DNA from: Moniliella sp. 'wahieum' | Lineage: Eukaryota; Basidiomycota; Moniliellomycetes; Moniliellales; Moniliellaceae | Direction of reading: 5' to 3' | Assembly: GCA_003971905.1 (NCBI GenBank) | Contig: RSEE01000149.1 | Coordinates: forward strand, 61,741 to 125,740 | Length of the DNA: 64,000 nucleotides | In this document: positions 12,046 to 22,318 of the stretch, one piece after another | How the letters are laid out: each line of letters begins with the position of its first letter | How positions within the stretch are numbered: position 1 is the first letter of the stretch | The notes under the pieces: model-generated | What the model was told of the DNA's origin: nothing | Databases searched by the model: none | Seen by the model: the letters and a program-made list of their open reading frames with translations, nothing else | Position numbers and translations under genes: made by a program

Positions 12046-12106
12046 CGATGCCAGCCCGCCTGCCCGTCGCTCCACCACCACACTACTACCCCACCCAAAA
12101 CCCACC

Positions 12107-13479
12107 ATGGCTGCACCTCCTGTTGAACTGTTTGCGATGCGCATTGAGCCGGGCGAGCCGGTTCCCGTTGACACGGAGCGTGACGTGGTGATCACCAACG
12201 TGTGCTTTGCTTCGGACGCCCCGGCCAAGGGCACGACGATTCTCAAGTTGCACCATGTCAAGGTCTCGGACGACTGGGACTCGGACGACGAGATCGACTC
12301 GGACGCCGACGACGATGACGAGGAGATGGAGGAGGCGCCTCAAAAGGCCCCTAAAGGCAAGAAGGGGAAGGCGGCTGAGCCTGAGTCTGAGTCTGAGGAC
12401 GACGATGACGAAGACGACCTGGAGGGTGAGGTGGAGGAGAAGGAGTATGCTGTCGCCCGTCTCACCGCCGGCCACACGGAGCAGGTGACGCTCAACCTCC
12501 AGATCTCGTCGGAGGAGTTGGTTGCGCTGAGTGTCGCCGGGGCCAAGCAGGCGGTGGACGTGATTGGCTCGTACCTTGCTCCCCCTCCTGGGTTTGACGA
12601 GGAGCCTTCGTCGGATGAGGAGATCACCTCGGATGAGGACAGCGAGGATGAGGGTGAGCTTTCTTCCGGAGACGACGACGACGACGAAGAGGTGGAGGAG
12701 GAGGAGGAGGATCTGGGGTCGATCCTCGAAGAGTTTTCCGACGCGGACAACGACACTGACGCCCTCTCGTTGCGTGCAGACTTGAAGCGCATCCTGGCCG
12801 GGGGCGATGTTTCGGATGAGGAGGATGCGTCGGGCCGGATCGAGGAGCTGAAGGAGCCTGAACCCGCCAAGACGACTGGGAAGCGTGCGCGCGCCCAGGA
12901 GGAGGACGGGGATGTGACCCACCCCGATTTGGCTGCGGCCGCGGAGGCCGAGGGCCTGGACCCTAACGCTCTCCAAGGGGCAGAGAAGCGGCTGAACAAG
13001 AAGCTGCGTGCGCAGAACGGGGAGGCGGCTGAGGCTCCCCAAGCTCCGGCCGAAAAGAAGGTTGAGAAGAAGGTTGAGAAGAAGGAGGAGAAGAAGGAGG
13101 AGAAGAAGCCCAAGAAGAGCGACAAGCCCGAGGAGGAATCCTCTTCCAAGCGCACGCTCGAGGGCGGCTTGGTTGTCGAGGACAAGAAGGTTGGCACCGG
13201 GCCGGTCGCCAAGAAGGGCGCGCGGATCTCGATGCGCTACGTGGGCAAGCTCACGTCGGGCAAGATTTTTGACCAGAACACGAGCGGCAAGCCGTTTGCC
13301 TTCCGCCTGGGTGCTGGGCAGGTGATCAAGGGCTGGGACGTTGGCGTGGCCGGGATGCGGGTTGGCGGCGAACGCCGCCTGACCATCCCGCCTGCGATGG
13401 GCTACGGCCGCAGCGGCGCGGGGCCGATCCCCGCGAACGCGACGCTGGTGTTGATGTGAAGCTGGTGGGGACCAAGTAA
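12107..13479 (+). CDS. Nucleolar FKBP-type peptidyl-prolyl isomerase (Fpr3/Fpr4-like)
   Basis: This is a nucleolar proline isomerase and histone-chaperone-type protein. The order is as in Fpr3/Fpr4. An amino nucleoplasmin-like fold (residues about 1-50, [20 protein letters not shown], and about 105-155, [16 protein letters not shown]) is interrupted by an Asp/Glu-rich insert. Long acidic tracts follow (about 165-245), then a Lys/Glu-rich basic region (about 300-345), and finally the FKBP domain (about 345-457) with [30 protein letters not shown] and [14 protein letters not shown]. The start has a CCCACCATGG context and there are no introns. As given, the frame meets TGA at 13457-13459. One extra T at 13451-13452 would give the family ending [11 protein letters not shown] and a stop at 13477-13479, so I take 13479 as the true end (about 457 aa). 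A long antisense open frame here reflects the acidic codon bias. Confidence 0.93.
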
Positions 13480-13529
13480 AAAGGATGCTGCATGTTTGCA
13501 AGTGAGACGGTTGCGTGAGGTTGCGTGCG

Positions 13530-13745
13530 AGATGGACGGACGGACGGACAGAAGACAGAAGACGAAGACAGAACTAGACAAAGACAGAAGACAAAGACAG
13601 AAGACGAAGACAGAAGACGAAGACAGAAGACAGAAGACAAAGACAGAAGACAGAAGACAGAAGACAACCTAACAGACAGACAACCTAACAGGGACAGACA
13701 CACTGACAGAGAGACAGACACTCTGACAGACATACCTACACACGG
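13530..13745. repeat. AGACAGAAGACAA-type simple repeat downstream of FKBP
   Basis: Short purine-rich words (ACAGAAGACAA, GAAGACAG, CTAACAGACAG) are repeated imperfectly over about 200 nt just after the FKBP stop. They occupy most of the 500-nt gap before the next gene. The frames they open are not coding candidates. Confidence 0.75.
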
Positions 13746-13980
13746 AAGAGGCGCTCCTACACACCATCGTCAGTGCTCGGCCCAAACGCATCGTTCGGTG
13801 GACCGTCGTTCAGACGTTCAGCATCCCACCCGCCAAAGAAGACCCACGTCACAGTGGCGCCGTGCCGCGCACGCCATGTGGTGCAAGACGGCGTGCTAGG
13901 GTTGCCACGTCGCCCCCCGCCGAATGCATTAATCCTTCCTGGCCCCGCCCGCCGCCTTCTGCCCAACCTGTTCCATCGCC

Positions 13981-16900
13981 ATGGTTACGGCCGCTGAGCT
14001 CGAGGCTGCGCACGCTGCCGCCGCGCATGCCCACGCTGACGCCGCCGTCAGCGCCCTGCTGTCGACCCCTTCCCGGCGCTGCCCGTCGTCGACCCCTTCC
14101 CTTCGCTCGGCGGACGCAGCGCCGGTGCTGTTGCCCGCCCCGCCCCCGCCCGCCCTGCCGCCGCTGCGCGTGCCGGCCCTGCCCAGGCGGCGGCCCCGCC
14201 GACGGCAGAAGACTTCCCCGCCCTCGGCGGCCCCGTGCGTGCGCCCGTCTGGACCGGAAGCGCCCCGTCATCCACCGCACCAAGCACACCACCACCCTTG
14301 TCCTTCCCACCACCCCGCCCTGGCGAGCAAGGTCCCGCAGGTGCTTGCCCGTCTGCGCGCCAAGTACGGTGGCCCTACCCACACGGCCAACACGGGTCTC
14401 GGTGCCCACGCCAATGCCGTGACGATCGAGGCGAGCACGACGCAGAAGCTGCAGACGACCACCTTTATTCTCCGCAGCGCTAGTGAGAAGGCTCTCGCGG
14501 CTGCCAAGAAGGAGCTCAGCACCTCCTTGGCTCAGCACGTCGTCCTTTCCGTGCCCATCCCGGCCGGTCGGTGCGCATGTGATTGGCGCCAAGGGCAAGA
14601 CGCTCCGTGCTATTACCGATGCCACCGGAGTGAAGGTCAACATCCCCAAGGCACCTCGGATGCGCCTGTGCACGACGAGGACGATTGGGCCAACGCCGAG
14701 CAAATTGACGTGACGATCGAGGGCGATGAGATCAATGCGGGTGCTGCCCGCGACCAGATCCTTGCCCTGGTCGCAGAGCGCACCAGCAAGATCACTCAGC
14801 GCCTGACGGACATTGACCGTGTCTATTTCCCCTTCTTGGCCGGGCCCAAGAACAGCGGCACGGTTCAGCTCGAGTCCGACCCGAGCTGGGCAATGGCGAG
14901 ATCAAAGTTCGTATTCCTCCCCCTGCCGCTTCCTCCCGCCCAAAGAGGGTGCTTCCACGGGCGAGCGCGAGCGCGACCTTTCGCTTGTTGTGTCTGGTGA
15001 GCGGGATGCGGTGCGTGCAGCGCGTTGTCGCCCACATCCAACGCCAGGTGGCCGACATGAAGCGCACCTACAAGACATTGGCTCTGCAACTTCCCAAGCG
15101 TCAGCACCGTTTCCTCGTTGGTGAGAATGCGGCAGATGTTTGGCGCAGACGGGGTGCAGCATTGAAATTGCTCGGCTTCGGACAAGTCGGATGTGGTGAC
15201 GCTGCGTGGCCCGGCGGCCGCGCTGCCCGTCGGCCTGAGCGCGACGATTACCAAGGCCAATGCCGTTGCTGTGGAGAGCGCCGATTTGGCCGCCGGGGCC
15301 GATGCGGCGCATGCGGCCGTGCTGGCGCGCTGGCTGCGTACGGTCACCTTCCCAGCGCCGAGGGCGTTCAGGTTTTCCTCCCCCGCGAAGGCAGTACCGA
15401 GGTGGAAATTACCGGTGCCGATGCTGAGGCTGTAGCCAAGGTGCGCGCCGAGGTGGAGCAACTGGTGCTTACGCACCCGCCCAGCACTGTGGGACGCTTG
15501 ACCATTGATCCCCTTTTGTACCGCCACATCATTGGCAAGAAGGCGTCCAACCTTAAGAAGTACGAGGCGCAGCATGTCAATGTTCTCTTCCCTCCTGAGG
15601 CGAACGCGCTCGAGGCCGACGACCCTGCGGCATCGGAGGTGGTGCTTGTTTACACCACGCCCGCTGGGGGCTCGCCGAGCGATGCGGCAGCTGCCCTTGC
15701 ATCGGTGCAGGAACAGCGAGGCTACGGCGGCCACGGTGGCGGACATGGAGTCTTTGACTCTGCGTGTGCCTGCCAAGCTGCATCGCGCCATCCTCGGCCC
15801 GAACGGGACCACGCTCAATGCCTGATTGGCGAAGAGAAGGCCGTGGCTGTCACGCTTGGCTCGACGGGTAAGAAGAGTGTGGCGGAGGATGAGATGAGAT
15901 GTGGTGCGTGGGCCGTCGACGGAAGCCCACCGCGTCGCTGAGGCCATCAAGAAGCTGGCTGAAGAGGCGGAGCAAGATGCCATCGTCAATGGGTTCCAGG
16001 CCACGTTGCAGGTGGAGGCAGCCTATGTCCCTCACCTGATCGGGAAGAACGGTGCGGCAATCAGCAAGCTGCGTGACGAGTTGGGCGTTAAGGTTGATGT
16101 GGGCGATGCCACCGAGGGTGCTGCGAAGAAGCGCCGGTGGGTGATCCTTACGGGCCGCAAGGAGAATGTCGGGGAGGCAGAGCGGCGACTGCGTGCACAG
16201 ATGGAGCGTCTGGAGGGACGAGACGAGCATCACGCTCAAGGTGGACCCTTCGCTCCATGGCTCGCTGATTGGGCAGGGTGGCAAATACGTGACCCGCTTG
16301 CAAGAGAAGTACGCGGTCCGCATTATCTTCCCCGTCCTCGGCTGAGAAGAGAGGAGGAGGACAGCGGGAGGACAGCAAGCGCAAGCAAAAGGCCGACGAG
16401 GTGATCTCCGTGGTGGCAAGAAGGGCGTGGCTTCTGCCAAGGCCGAACTTCTTGAACTGGCTGCCTACGAAGCCGAGCACAACAATACTCTCACCCTTCC
16501 GGTTCCCCCGGCCGCTGTGGCGCGCATTCTGGGTCGTGCTGGCTCGAACATTGCCCAACTGCGGGAGGAGTCCGGGGCGCAGATTGACCTGGACCACGTG
16601 CGGGATGCAGAGCAGGGGAAGTCAAGATCCGTGGAACCAGGAGGCCATCGCCAAAGCACGCAAGGAAATCGAGAAGATCGTCGCAGAGGGGGCCAGGAGG
16701 TTACCTACAGTATGTGCTGCCTCCGTGCGTGTCATCGTGGCGTGTGAAACTGACACTTTGAATAGCCGTCGAGGTTCCTTCGACGTTGCACGGCCAGCTG
16801 ATTGGTGTCCGTGGCAGCGGGGTGCGGGACCTTGTGATCCGTGCCGGCGGGGACGAGAACTGGCAATGCAGTATGTCTCGTTCCCGCGCCGGGGGAGCGA

Positions 16901-17754
16901 AAAGTCGGACGAAGTGGTTGTGCGGCGCCGGCCGGAGTCGCAAGCAAGATCAAGGCCGCCGAGCTGGAGAAGGCCGCCGAGACAGCAGCTGCGCGCGCGC
17001 GAGGTGACGAAGGGTGTGCGTGTTCCTACTGGGCAGCACCGCAACCTCATTGGCCGTGGTGGCGGCAGCCGGCTGCGTGAGTTTGAAGCGGAGCACCATG
17101 TACGCGTGTTCTTCCCAGGCTCGAAGCTGTACGCCTCGGCGGGGGCCGGTGAATGCGTCGGATCTGGAGGGGGCTCCGGCCGAAGAAATTGTCAAGGTGC
17201 GTGGCTCGCCCGAAGCGGTGGAGGCGGCCGGCGCGGCGCTGAGCAAATCGGCTGCGCCTGGTGTGAGCAAGGAGATCCAGGTGCCCGCCGCGTTGTCGCG
17301 GCAGGTCGCCAGCCTCAAGCTGCTCCGCTCGCTCCGCTCGGACTCGAACGTGACCGTGGATCTGCCCAGGGAGGAGCGAGCAATGGTACGGCTGCACGGA
17401 TCGACGACGAGCCGGAGGTGGGCGAGCTGACGGTGTCGGAGGTGGACCTGACGACGACGGTGACCTGGACGCTGCACGGGAAGGACGAGGCGGCGCTGGA
17501 GCGGGCGGGGCGAAGTGGAGCTGGCGGTGGAGGAGGCGCGGGTGGGAGGCGCGTACCAGGGCACACTCGTGGTGCCGCCGAGCGCGGCGGGGATGGTGGT
17601 GGGGCGGCAGGGCCGGACGCTGAAGACGCTGGAGAGCGAGACGGGGGCGCGGATCACGGTTGCGCGCGAGGGGGGCGTGATCAGCCTGTCTGGCTCCGAG
17701 GAGGCCATCCGCGAGGCGGCGGAGCGGATCCAGGACATTGTGGAGCGCGACTAG
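13981..17754 (+). CDS. Vigilin/Scp160-like multi-KH RNA-binding protein, one intron, heavily frame-broken
   Basis: This is a large RNA-binding protein made of tandem KH domains, the family of yeast Scp160 and animal vigilin, which associates with polysomes and the ER. At least nine KH cores with the GxxG loop are visible in order: VIGAKGKTL (14590), IIGKKASNL (15520), ILGPNGTTL (15790), LIGKNGAAI (16040), LIGQGGKYV (16270), ILGRAGSNI (16530), LIGVRGSGV (16800), LIGRGGSRL (17050) and VVGRQGRTL (17600), with weaker ones between. A 56-nt intron (16710-16765, donor GTATGT, acceptor AATAG) joins EVTY to VEVPSTLHGQ. The ATG at 13981 follows CCATCGCC, and the end is VERD-stop at 17752-17754. The domains are spread over all three frames, with roughly a dozen switches. 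Since each KH core is well conserved, I read this as one intact gene in error-containing sequence. Corrected length would be about 1240 aa, near the family norm. Confidence 0.88.
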
Positions 17755-18126
17755 GCGTCGGCTCTGCCAAAACTGCCAAAATGTGCATGTGCCACCTATC
17801 GTCAATGGGTCATTTCGATGCAATCGTGGATGATGGGGGCGTGGATAGGTTGTGTCCCGCGTGCCTTAGACTCTCTTGACTGCTCTTCTCTGCAACACGG
17901 CCGGCGATGGCGCATGTCCATTGGGCTGCCGAGGCAGTGGCTGAGGGGGCGGCGCAGAGAAGCAGAGCGACACTTTGAGAGGCTAGTTCGGCAGCGATTA
18001 GATTCATGAATCCAGGTACCATCTACAGCCGAGAGCGAGTCGGCGGACCCAATGAACAGCCGAGAACGTTGCGCCCCTATTTTGCTGATTACGACAATAA
18101 TAGTACCAGTTCTGCGAGTAACAACT
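17755..18126. other. Spacer between the KH gene and the tRNA-like gene
   Basis: No gene or repeat is visible. It presumably holds the 3' end of the KH-protein transcript and the upstream flank of the tRNA-like gene. Confidence 0.4.
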
Positions 18127-18220
18127 GGTCGATTAGCTCAGTTGGTCATTGTATTAATACATCCACTTGTTCGGAGTGTTGGTAATGCCAAGGTCATGAG
18201 TTCAAGCCTCATATTGACCA
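18127..18220 (+). tRNA. tRNA-Ile(AAT)-like gene with a possible intron and an incomplete D arm
   Basis: The acceptor arm GGTCGAT pairs with ATTGACC, the A box is TTAGCTCAGTTGG, the T arm is ATGAG/CTCAT around TTCAAGC, and seven T follow at 18221. The 3' half (ATGCCAAGGTC) resembles tRNA-Ile, and TTAATA in the middle could hold an AAT anticodon followed by an intron of about 24 nt. However, the D stem GCTC lacks its partner and the 5' anticodon stem pairs poorly, so a few bases may be missing. Isotype is tentative, and a pseudogene is possible. Confidence 0.55.
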
Positions 18221-18227
18221 TTTTTTT

Positions 18228-19250
18228 GCTCTGATCAAATTATCGAACACCCCCCAAGACACCCAATGTCCCTTGGAGCCATCCACAGGCACCAGCGGCA
18301 AGCCTCCCCCCCGCCGTTCTCGCTCGTGGATGGCTCTGAGTAACCTCCTGCCATGCCGTGAGAGCGAATTTTCGCAGTGGAATGATGCTGAATATGTTGT
18401 GCGTTTTTAGAAAGTTTTTCCTCGTCCTCTCTCTCGCTCCCTTGCTAGTTACTGTCCATATGCTGAGTGTTTTTTGATGGCATGACTCACTACTAGTCTC
18501 TGCTTGTGCACCACTTCCTGCAGTCACCATCCGTCAGCGCCCGAGCCCCAGAGGCCTGGAGGGTATATAGTAGAGGATGGTTTGGGTAGAAAAAGAAAAG
18601 GCACAACTACAACAGTCGCCACACCTCCCGTTCCCCCCAGAAAAAACCCTTCCGCGACTATCGGTGTGCCCACTTATAGATATGAGAGGTACACCAGAGG
18701 CAATTGGCGTATTCAAAAGGCATCTTTTTTGAACCACAAGTCCCTCATGCACCATCCCGTATGCTTGGAGATATCGTCGATGACTTTGAGTTGCTGGAAG
18801 AACGATGAACGTGCCTAGTAGCTTGGCGTTCAAGCACCTATCTTTGATTAATAAAAGGACGCTTGAGGCTTGATTCGTGATGCATTGTGCCTGTGGCAAA
18901 CGATGAGACTCATCTCCGAGTCCCTCGATTGCTGCCTCAGCTAGACAACCCTGTATACAGTCGTGTGTCTGAAACGGGCACCGCGCTTGTGCCCACCTCA
19001 ATTGGCACCAAATGACACGAGGACGTTGATAACGACGAGCGTCGAGCGCTCTTGCGCAAAGTGCCCACTCTCCACAATGCCATCAGGCACTGGGTCGCCC
19101 ACGGCTGTCACATCAAAACCCCTAGAAGGACAAGCGACTTTTGTAAAGGAAATCTATGAGACGGAAACGAGAAACTATAATCAGTTGCGTTGGTCTAATC
19201 AAACAGACCCTCTGTGGCCTTTCTCGCTCTCCTTGCTTCTCTTCATCCAC
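18228..19250. other. Spacer upstream of the GT90 gene
   Basis: No supported gene is present. Small frames at 18504-18818 plus and 18534-19001 minus have no motif. The last 100 nt before 19251 are CT-rich and end in TCCACCATG, consistent with a promoter and leader for the glycosyltransferase. Confidence 0.4.
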
Positions 19251-21025
19251 CATGCTCGGCCTTGTTAGGCTTCTAGCCAAGGTCGGCCGCCGTCGAGAGG
19301 GCCATATGCGCCTCTTAAGTGAACCTGCCCATCTACTCCTTTCCCTTGGGTCACAGAGGGAGCCCCAGAAGGAGAACCTTCCAACGACGACCCCCAGCAA
19401 TCCCTCTACTCTTCCCACGACGATCCCCAGCAATCACTCTACTGGCCGGACCCGCACTCTACGGCGGGAACAGGTGCAAAGGCTGGCGCTGCCACTCCTG
19501 TTGAGCGTCTTTATCGCTACCTCACTCTTGCTTGCATGGAGCGGGATACTGAACCAACTGGCACGGGAAAAATATCCTAGTTTTAGCCCGCTTTACCGTG
19601 GCGAACGACAATGGGGCACGTCCCCCGTGGGCGAGTGGGACAGTGGACGAGGCGGGCTTCCGACGAACAAACAAGACCGGCACACCATGTCCCATGCAAC
19701 GTGTCAATGGGAGTTCCCTGCGCTCATGCCGCAGCTGGCGAGCAACACTCAGGCCTGGCTCGCCAAGGGGGGATTCAGTATGAGGATGTGCAACGGACCG
19801 CGGTCACGGTCAACAAGGAGGGAGATCGGTGGGGCGCAGCCCATCTGGTGCTATACCAAAACCGTTTGTACGTGCGGGGTCTTCAGGCAGGCTCCGACTC
19901 GCGCATCCTGGGTGTGCTGAGCCTGGTGTACCAGGCCATTGTCGCCAGCCCTCACACATTGCCGGACACGGAATGGGTGGTGAGCACGGCCGACAAAGAT
20001 GGTGCTGCTGCTGATGAACCGAGCGCGTGGGTGCTAGCCACCCCGACAGCCGACGCCCCAGACAAGGGACAATGGTTGGCGCCCGACTTTGGGTTTGCCG
20101 GATGGCCCGAGGCAGGCATCACGGGGATGGGAAACTACATGATGCTGGCAGACAACGTGACGGAACGCCATCCATGGGGTGGGCGACAAAGTCGAGCTTT
20201 CTGGCGTGGATATGCGAATTTGTATCCGGTGCGATTGGACCTTCTGGAGCGAGCACGGAGCGATACGTCGCACCGCCTCTTTGATTTGATGTAAAAGAGA
20301 CGTCATTCCATCCGACCCGGGCTTGCGCGGCCCATTCCATGCAAGAACATTGTGCGCACAAGTTTCTTATCCAGTCTGAAGGCAACTCGTATTCGGGACG
20401 AGGCAAGTACTTGCTCAGTTGCCGATCCGTTGTGATCGCCCATCCCCTCGAGTGGACCCAACACTTCCATCCTGCCTTGGTCCCCAACCCAGAATCCCCG
20501 GATCGCAATATCGTCCTCCCTGGCCCGTATTTTGAAGGGGTAGAGCAAACTCTGGATGAACTGCAAGAAAAGGATCAAGTGGCACAGAAGATTGCAGACA
20601 ATACCTATCGAACAATGCGACAGCGTACGCTCTCCCAATTTCCTCTTTGTTCCATCCCTCGTGATGTTCGTACTGACCATCGACAAAACAACACAGGCTA
20701 CCTAACCCCAGCTGCTACGAGCTGCTATGTGCGCGCCTTGATTGAGGCGTACGCGGCATCGCAAGTCTTAGAAACCTGGCCCGTCCGACCTACCACAATC
20801 TTGTCCAATTTTCCCCGGGGACCATACCCACGGCCTGGACCGGGCGCTGGTGTGGTACCGGGCGGAGGCCGCGGGAACCTCAGTCACTTGGCGCTGGAAG
20901 GGCAGGATATCGAGTATGTGACCTGGCTCTTGTCAGGCCAGCCTCAGTGGCCTCCGCCCCCTCTTCAAATCAAAGTTATTGAGGTACCTTTTGGCACGGT
21001 ATTGCGGTATTGTGAAAACACATGA
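19251..21025 (+). CDS. CAP10/KDEL-family glycosyltransferase (GT90-like), one intron, two frame breaks
   Basis: This is a type II membrane glycosyltransferase of the CAP10 family, which in basidiomycetes adds xylose or related sugars to glycans in the Golgi. The start at 19251 is in TCCACCATG context. A single membrane anchor sits at about residues 70-95 (LALPLLLSVFIATSLLLAWSG) after a Ser/Thr/Pro tail. The catalytic region shows RAFWRGYANLYPVR (the donor-binding WRG motif, about 20195-20235) and CAHKFLIQSEGNSYSGRGKY with SVVIAH (about 20350-20440). A 72-nt intron (20625-20696, donor GTACGC, acceptor ACACAG) joins MRQR to YLTPAATSCYVRALIEAY. The G6 run at 19767-19772 should be G7, and a G is missing near 20288 (giving LFDLDVKETSF); both restore one frame. 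The corrected length is about 567 aa. The precise sugar is not predictable. Confidence 0.8.
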
Positions 21026-21151
21026 CAACGAGGGTGGGGCACGACTTGCCCACAATTTGGGACATTGACTTCAACCGATGAATGAAAGCGAACGATCTTA
21101 ATCAAAAGATTTAAAAGTATTTTGGGTCTATTGTTTCAGATGTATCAACTT

Positions 21152-21240
21152 GGGCGGATAGCTCAGTAGTTGTAGAGCGCACGCTTCGCATTCAAGTTGG
21201 CGCCTGTGTGAGGTCTGGGGTTCGATTCCCTATTCGTCCA
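21152..21240 (+). tRNA. tRNA-Ala(CGC) with a 14-nt intron
   Basis: The acceptor arm GGGCGGA pairs with TTCGTCC, the D stem GCTC pairs with GAGC, and the anticodon loop TTCGCAT holds CGC. The anticodon stem CACGC pairs with GTGTG, placing a 14-nt intron (about 21191-21204) after position 37. The intron contains GGCGCC, which can pair with the anticodon, as is common in pre-tRNAs. The T arm TGGGG/CCCTA encloses TTCGATT. Seven T follow at 21241-21247 as a Pol III terminator. Confidence 0.9.
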
Positions 21241-21320
21241 TTTTTTTGCTCTGCATGTACGTGTTACCAGAGGACATGCGCGAAGTCTCGAACAGATGGA
21301 ATGGTAGCAAAGCGGTTGGG

Positions 21321-21379
21321 GGCGCCACATTGGTGTAGTGGCGCCGGTAGCCCAAGCCTGGATCTTCCCGGTTCATTCC
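21321..21379 (+). other. tRNA-like A and B box pair with a GGCGCCAC inverted repeat
   Basis: GGCGCCAC (21321-21328) and GTGGCGCC (21338-21345) form a perfect 8-bp hairpin. Within it lies TGGTGTAGTGG (21331-21341), the A box wording used by the tRNA-Pro of this window. GGTTCATTCC (21370-21379) resembles a B box. There is no acceptor stem. It may be a tRNA relic or the head of a tRNA-derived SINE. Confidence 0.35.
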
Positions 21380-21479
21380 TTTTCCAATATTCTCCTTCCT
21401 GGAGGGGAGGATATTCTCTAGCCTCTCCGTAGCTCTCATGTGCAATGGTGCTCTCGGGTCTTCTACAGTATTGCAATCC

Positions 21480-21960
21480 TTTCAACAAGGAGAATCCGAC
21501 ATTCCTGCATTAGTTGTTCCGATGCTGGCCTGTTTTTACTGATCATGGGGGGGATTTTAATGTCCACTGGCACGCGTTACCTATAGGGTACGGGACCAAA
21601 TGGCGAGAACCAGAGGGTCCTGATATCCTGGCGATCCCCCTGGTTCCTTAACCTTGGTGACGCTTCCAAGTAAACCCCGCAAGATGAACGGTTCGGTTTA
21701 GACGTAGCGTTTCCCCTGTCCCAGCCTTAAGCTCTGTCAATGACATATGGACGCAGAGTAGAGATGACAGAAATGCATATGATCTCATTGTTCGAAGTGA
21801 TCACATTGAACGTTGGTCCGATGAAGTTGTAAGCGTAGTTCGAGAAAACAAACGGCAGCTAAACATAAGGAGGCGCCTCTCAAGAACCTCTCACGGCGGC
21901 GGCAAGCGTCTTAAGCAAAGCTACAAACTAGGCCAATCGCTCAAGCAATTTCACACAACA
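21480..21960 (+). pseudogene. Decayed endonuclease fragment of a non-LTR retrotransposon
   Basis: Translation of about 21520-21640 gives DHGGDFNVHWHALPIG followed by KWREPEGPDILAIPL, the GDFN-H-x-W core and the downstream (D/E)xxGD-like segment of the endonuclease (EEP) domain used by fungal LINE elements. Farther on, RNAYDLIVRSDHIERWSDE (about 21770-21825) resembles the DL...SDH end of that domain. Stops and frame changes separate the pieces, and no reverse transcriptase is visible. This is a short relic, not an active gene. Confidence 0.5.
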
Positions 21961-22318
21961 ACTAATGGACCAAAGGACGGTATGATTATTCGAGTGGATA
22001 AAACACGGATGAACGGGGGAGTCCAGGGGGGAGGGAAGAAGTCGAGAAATTCACAAGAGATATGCTGAGAGAGACGGTTCCAGAAGCACAAGGGAATGGA
22101 GAGAGAGGTGTGTTCGGTGTGGCACCATCGACCCGATTTTAAAGGGAGGCCAAATAGTTCGAGCAAAGAGTGTCTTGTCTATATCGTGCCAGCTGACAGT
22201 GCATCCATCTGATACAACACGAAGAGCGTTTGCGGTGCGCATCCAGCACAGTCGCAAAAATTGTTCAGCGCGGCGAGTTGCACGAGGGAATGAAAATGGT
22301 TGAGAGAAAAGAGAGGGT
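21961..22318. other. Spacer downstream of the second MFS gene
   Basis: Nothing is recognisable apart from a purine-rich stretch. It contains the 3' flank of the minus-strand transporter. Confidence 0.4.

Noticed and set aside
12086-13501. 471-residue minus-strand open frame (and a 290-residue one) opposite the FKBP gene
   Set aside because: They are the reverse of acidic and lysine-rich codons (GAG/GAC/AAG), which lack stops on the other strand. There are no family motifs, and the plus-strand FKBP is certain.
13981-17754. Cluster of several small KH-domain genes
   Set aside because: The KH cores follow one another without promoters, starts or stops between them and match the order of one vigilin-type protein; frame switches explain the fragmentation.
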